64,000 bases of DNA, from NCBI GenBank assembly GCA_041753075.1, contig JBGSVE010000009.1, positions 1 to 64,000 on the forward strand, read 5' to 3'. The stretch comes from UBA6163 sp041753075. Its GTDB lineage: Bacteria > Planctomycetota > Planctomycetia > Pirellulales > Pirellulaceae. The first letter of the stretch is position 1, and every line of letters starts with the position of its first letter. The notes under the pieces are model-generated. The model ran no database searches. It saw nothing but the letters and a program-made list of their open reading frames with translations, and was not told the DNA's origin. Shown piece by piece: positions 55,401 to 61,400 of this stretch. A program made the position numbers and the translations under genes.

Positions 55401-58400
55401 CTGGGAACGAGTTGTCCCGCAACTCAAACTCTCGACGCTTGAACCGGGTAAGTCATGGTTGGTGGTCACCGGCGATGGCACCAGCTACACGCTCAAAATC
55501 AAGTCCGACGACACAACGAAGATCGAAGTCTCCAAGAGCAGCATTAGCGCCATTTCTGTTGCCGCCGCGATTGCGATCGGCGTCGGCGGCAGCAACGGCG
55601 TGGCGCTCAGCGGTGCCGGTGCAGTTGCGATCAACGACGTGCAAACTAGCACCGACGCAATCGTACGCAACTCGACATTGACCGTAGCCGGCGATTTGAA
55701 CGTCAGCGCCGCCAGCACCGCGTCGATTCAATCGACCGTCGTCGCCGCATCGGCTGCGGCCGGCATTGGCGGCAGCAATGGTGTCGGAGCATCGATCGGC
55801 ATTGCCATTGCACAAAGCAATATCGGACTGAGCGCCAGCGGCACGTCCGGCACCGCATCGATCGTCGCTGCGATTCGCGGCGCAATCGTTAACGCGACCG
55901 GTTCAGTCGACGTCACCTCGACCGCCGATCAAACGATCGGATCAATCGTGTTCGCGGGCTCGGTCGCGATTGGCGGCGGTGGTTCGATTGGCGTCGGGGC
56001 CAGCGGCTCAGGCGTCAACGCGGAGAACCGCGTCGGCACCTTGGTTTCGGCAACGATTGACAAACAAACCGCATCGACCGCCGGTCCCATCACTGCGGCT
56101 GAAGTAAACGTTTCCGCACAAGACCGCTCGGCGATCTCGGCCTTTGCCGCGGCCGCATCGGTCGCCGCCAGTCTTGGTGGCACGGCTGGCGTTTCATTAT
56201 CGATCGCCGCGACGTTGGCCAAGAACATCATCGAAACTTCGGTCGAAGCGTCGATCAAAGACAACGCGATCATCACTACCAGCGGCGACATCATCGTTGA
56301 CGCGAAGTCGACGTCATCGATCGAAGTATTCGCCGCCGCCGCGTCCTTGGCACTGGGACTCGGCGGAACCGCCGGTGTCGCGGTCAGCGGTGCGGGTGCC
56401 GATGCGACCAACTTGATTAACGGTCGCACCAACGCCTTCGCCAGCAACGCGACATTGACCAGCGCCGACGATGTCACTCTTGGTTCCACCAACAGCTCAT
56501 CGATCAAGGCCAACATTCTTTCGGCGTCAGTCGGTGCTGGTATTGGTGGCACGGCCGGTGTTGGTGCTTCGATTGGTATAGGACTAGCCCGCAATATCAT
56601 CGGCTACAGGTCGCAAACCACTGCGTTTGACCAACTCTCCGGTGCAACGGTAAGTTCGCTCGCTGGGGGAACTCGCGTCAAAGTTCAAGACGGCGTCCGC
56701 GCGGGCGAAGTCTATCAATTCGTCGGCACGACCGTCAGCGGTTCGACGAATCTCCGCTCGCAAGACTACGGCGACGTCAAACTTTGGAAACGGATCGACT
56801 TGACCGGCGGTGATTCGCAAGTTCGCGCGTACCTGCAAAGCACGATCGTCGACGCGATTGGCACGCTGTCGCAAACCGCGACGGCAACCGGCTTGATTGA
56901 GGCCAAAGTGTTCGCCGGTTCAATCGCGGTTGGCGGCGGAACCGTTGGCGTTGGACTCAGCGGTGCTGGGGTCGGTGCCGAAAACCGGATTGCAACCAAA
57001 GTTCATGCGGGCATCGACGGGGACGCTTCATCACGCATCAGCGCTGGTAATGTCTCGCTCGTTGCCAACGACAACTCAACCATTCGCGCCACTACCGGAG
57101 CGGCGTCGATTGCCGCTGCGTTTGGTGCCGTGGGGGTCAGCATCTCGGTGACCGCCGCAGTTGCCTACAACGCGATTGCCAACGACATCGCCGCTTACGT
57201 CAACAGCGTTGGCCAAGGCTTGACCAGCGGCGGTACGCTGACGATTATCGCGACGGAAAACGCCACGATTTCCAGCACGACGCAAGCCGCTTCGCTGGCC
57301 GCTGGCGTTGGCGGAGTTGGCGTCGCGGTTAGTGGTGCCGGTGCCGGCGCGACGAACGTAATCTTGACCGATACCGGCGGCTACATCGCCGGGACCGCCG
57401 CTGTTGCCGATGGCAACGTCACGATTTCGGCAGTCAGCAGTTCGTCGATTCGTGCCGAAGTTCTCATCGCCTCCGCGGCGATTGCTGCTGGCGGATCCGC
57501 CGTTGGCGCATCGATCGGTGCCGCAACCGCACGCAACTACATCGGCTTCGACGCCAACGGAAACGCGGTCAGCGACAAGGCGCGTGTGCGGGCTTGGATC
57601 GACAACTCATCGCTCATCGCCCAAGGCACACTCACCCAGTCCGCGACGTCCACCGCACAAATCACGGCACTCGTCGCCGCCGGTTCAGTTGCTGTGGCAG
57701 CAGGTGGAATCGCCGGCGCGGCCAGCGGTGCCGGTGTGGGCGTGACGAACAAGATCGGCCAAACGATCGAGTCGCGGATCACCAATACGCTGACCGCCGG
57801 TGTGCAAACATTCGGCGGCTCATTGACCGCAACTGACAACTCGACCATCGACGCGACGGCAGCGGCCGCGGCGCTCGCTGGTGCCTACGGACTTGGCGGC
57901 GCGGTTTCGATTGGCGTTTCATTGGCCGAAAACATCATCTCCAACACCACGCGAGCTTATCTCGACACCGCCACGCTGAAGAACTCCGCCACGTTCACTT
58001 CGGCGAGCGGTTCGCAATCCGTTGCGATTGGCAAACGGATTCGCGCCGCCGACAACTACAACGCGGCACTCGGCCAACCGGGATCGATTTACGAATACCT
58101 TGGTGCACCCGCCGATCACATTTCGTCCGTTGGCAACGCCTATGTCAACCTTGGCCAACTCGTTCGCGTGTCGACCGGCCACACGACCGGCGGCAACGTT
58201 GGCGGTACCTATCAATTCAACGGCATCGCCGACAATTTTCAGTCTGCCGCCGAGACCCAGACCGTTGCAACGGGCAATCGCGTTCGCCTGGCCGGCAGCT
58301 ACAACTCAACACTCGGCGTGCCGTTTGGGGCTTATCAATTCCTTGGTACCGCGTCGCAATCGATCAATCTTTCGACTGAGAATTATCTCGACACGGCTCG

Positions 58401-61400
58401 TTGGCAAAACGTTTCGCAACTGAACCTCACGACCCAGAACTTCGCCAACACAACGCTCTGGACCAACGTCAGCACGATACCCTTGGGCACACAGAATTAT
58501 CGCGACACTGCCGTCTGGCGTGAAGTCATCGAGAACTTCGCAGTCACCGCGACTGAGAACGCGACCATCAATGCAACGTCGGCCGCAGCAGCGATTTCGG
58601 CAGGTCTCGTTTCGGCCAGCGGTGGCGGTGCAAACTCGATCAACCAGATCAACACCACAACCGCTGCGTACGCCAACGCTGCGACGATCAACTCGTCGGG
58701 CGCGCTCGCCCTGAGTGCCAGCGAAACATCGATTGCCAACTCGATCGTCGCCTCGCTCGCCGTCGCCGGAGGCGTGGTTTCAGTCGCCGCCGGTGGTTCG
58801 GTTGGCGTCGTCAACTTCAACGGCAGCGTTACCAGTTACATCAATAGCTCGACCGTCACCGCCGGCGACGTCTCGGCTCGCGCAACCAGCACACCGCAAG
58901 GCGTTGCCTACGGTTTCGGCGTCAACGCGGGAACCTTCGCCGTGGGCGTTTCCTCGGCAACGATCAACATCACACCAACCGTGACCAGCTACGTCAGCGG
59001 CACCATCAAGGCGCAGTCGCTCAGCTCGCAAGCCAAGCTCGACCTTCCCGCCAACGGTGTCACCTCGACGGTTCGCGCGACCGGATCGGCGGGCGGTTTG
59101 ATCGGCGTCGACTCGACTTCCACGACGGTCAACAACACGGCAAACGTCAGCAGCTACATCAGCGACAACGCGAACCTCAGCGTCAGCGGCAACACGACGG
59201 TTTCGGCGACGGGGCTGGGTGAACATAGCGTCAATGCCGACAGCTACGTACTCGGTTTGCTCGCCGCCGGAATCGCTTCGTCGAAGGTCATCAACAACGC
59301 CAATACGTCCGCGCGGATCGGTACCGGAGTTACGCTTCTGGGCGGTTCGCTGACACTTTCGGCTGACACAAGCCAGGGCCAGTTCGCCGACACGTTTGCT
59401 GGCAGCGGCGGTGTTGCCGCGGGCGCATCGGCCAGCGCTAAGACGGTCAGCAACGCGACCACGACCGCATCAATCGGCAACAGCGCGATCATCAGTTTGA
59501 GCGGCAACCTTGACGTTTCGTCGTTTGGTAACTCGAAAGTCAACGGTCGCGTTCGCACGTTCGCCGGTGGTGTGCTCGCTGGTGCCGGTGCATCGGCCAA
59601 GAATGACGTGAACAACGTCACGCGGTCCACGATCGGCGACAACGTTTCGATTAACGCTTTCTCGATTCAGGTCGATGCAGCCGGCGGTGCGGTCAAACCA
59701 GAGCTGAGTACGGCAAACATCAGCGGAACCACCGGCGGCGTGGTCAGCGGTGCCAGCGCAAAGAGCGTTACCGAGATTGATTTTGATACCCAAGTAATCA
59801 TCGGCAACAACTCGACGCTCAACGTCATCGGATCACGTACCGCACCAGGTGATCTGTCGTTGACGACCTTGAACTCGATCTTCGCTCGCGACAAAGTTAC
59901 CTTCCAAACCGGCGGTGCGTTGTCCGGCGCGGTGACCGACAGCATCATTCGCTCCAACGACAACATCTCGAAAGTCGTTGTCGGCGATTCAACGCTGACA
60001 AGTTTCGGCAACATATTGTTGTCCGCGCGTGGCAAGGGTGACGTCAAGTCCAAGACAAATTTGGAAACCTACGGTGCCGCAACCGTGTCCGACGCCACCG
60101 CGATTGCCGAGATTACACCGCACAATACGGTCCAGATTCTCTCCGGTGCAACGCTTGACGCCCTTCGCGATCTTAACATCGCGGCAGGCACCAGCATCGA
60201 CTTTAATCGCGACCAATATGCGATGACTGCATTTACCGACAGCTTCGCCGGTAGCGCGATCCCCATCGACAGCGTTGACTCGCAAACCAACCTGATCCAG
60301 TACAACACGATCGATATCGACTCAGGTTCGTTATTGCAATCGGCGCGCGACATCCGGCTGCACGCCGAACGTTTGGGACTGGCGGATTTGGACGGTAAAG
60401 CCAAAGCGGTGAACTGGGCAAGCGCCGCAGTCGGAGCCATCAACTCGGCATTTGGTGGTGAAGAGGACTACAGCGGCTCGATCATGTCCGAGGCATACGG
60501 CAACGTCATCGTCGATGGCACACTTCGCACCGGCACGCAGCGTCACCAGTCGCTGACGCTCGGCCAAGTGGAAGAAAACGGCGTTCCGTCGGGATGGGAT
60601 CGCGTAGCCGGCACCGTCAACGCCTCAAACGTATCGCCGGGATTGACGTATTCCGTAGGCTTACAGGTGCTGTCCAGCGGCTTGGTGCAGCAGCTTGACG
60701 CCGCCAATGCCAACCTGGCCACGTATCGCGACAAGAATGCAACATTGGCAACATTCTACGAAACAGAAATCACGCGCATTGAAACCGAACTCGTCGCGAA
60801 AGGCTTGGGAACGATTCAGGCCGACGGCAGCGTGACGGCGACGGAGCAGGAAATACTTGCGATCAGCGTCAATCCGATATGGGCCCAAGCGGGAACGATC
60901 GACGTTCGCAGCGACAACCTCAGCGGCAGCGGTACGATTGATGCTCCTGGTGACGCGTCGGTAACGATCATCAATCACACACCGGCCCAGCTCAATATTC
61001 TCGGCATCACCATCCCGGAAACCAACGGTGGTCTCTACATCAACGGCGTGATCGTCGGCACCAACGCCAGCATCACCACATTGAATGAACCGGACAGCGA
61101 CATGCAGGGTGGCGGCACGCCGGCATTTTTCGCTCTACCGCCGACAACGCCACCGGTCGATGCAAACGGTGATCCGATTGTGCCCTCGATTCTTGTCGAG
61201 AACACGTTTGACAAACGCGACTTGATTGCTGACCCTGATGCCGACGGGTATGGCGATCCAAATATTGTCGTGACCGGTGATGTGACCAACTACGGCGGCA
61301 GCTTCACCGCGATCAGCATCGGCGACATTATCTATCGCGCCAGTATTCGCGCTGCCAATATCACAACGATCAGCGGCGGCAGTGTTTTCATTGATGGCTT

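Larger units (their letters stand above)
48418..58530 (+). repeat. Trp-ending cassettes (VRV..vYxYxG...dL..xdYxdtxxW) in the giant gene
   Basis: About a dozen copies of a 45-60-residue cassette: a VRV or KIV strand, a Gly-rich turn, vYxYxG, then xxLGxxDYxNTxxWxxv. Copies lie near 48418-48555, 49492-49668, 50605-50760, 51646-51792, 52687-53030 (two), 54385-54528, 55258-55413, 56641-56808 and 57994-58530 (a cluster of three or more partial copies). They sit between other repeat units, as if inserted. Confidence 0.78.
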
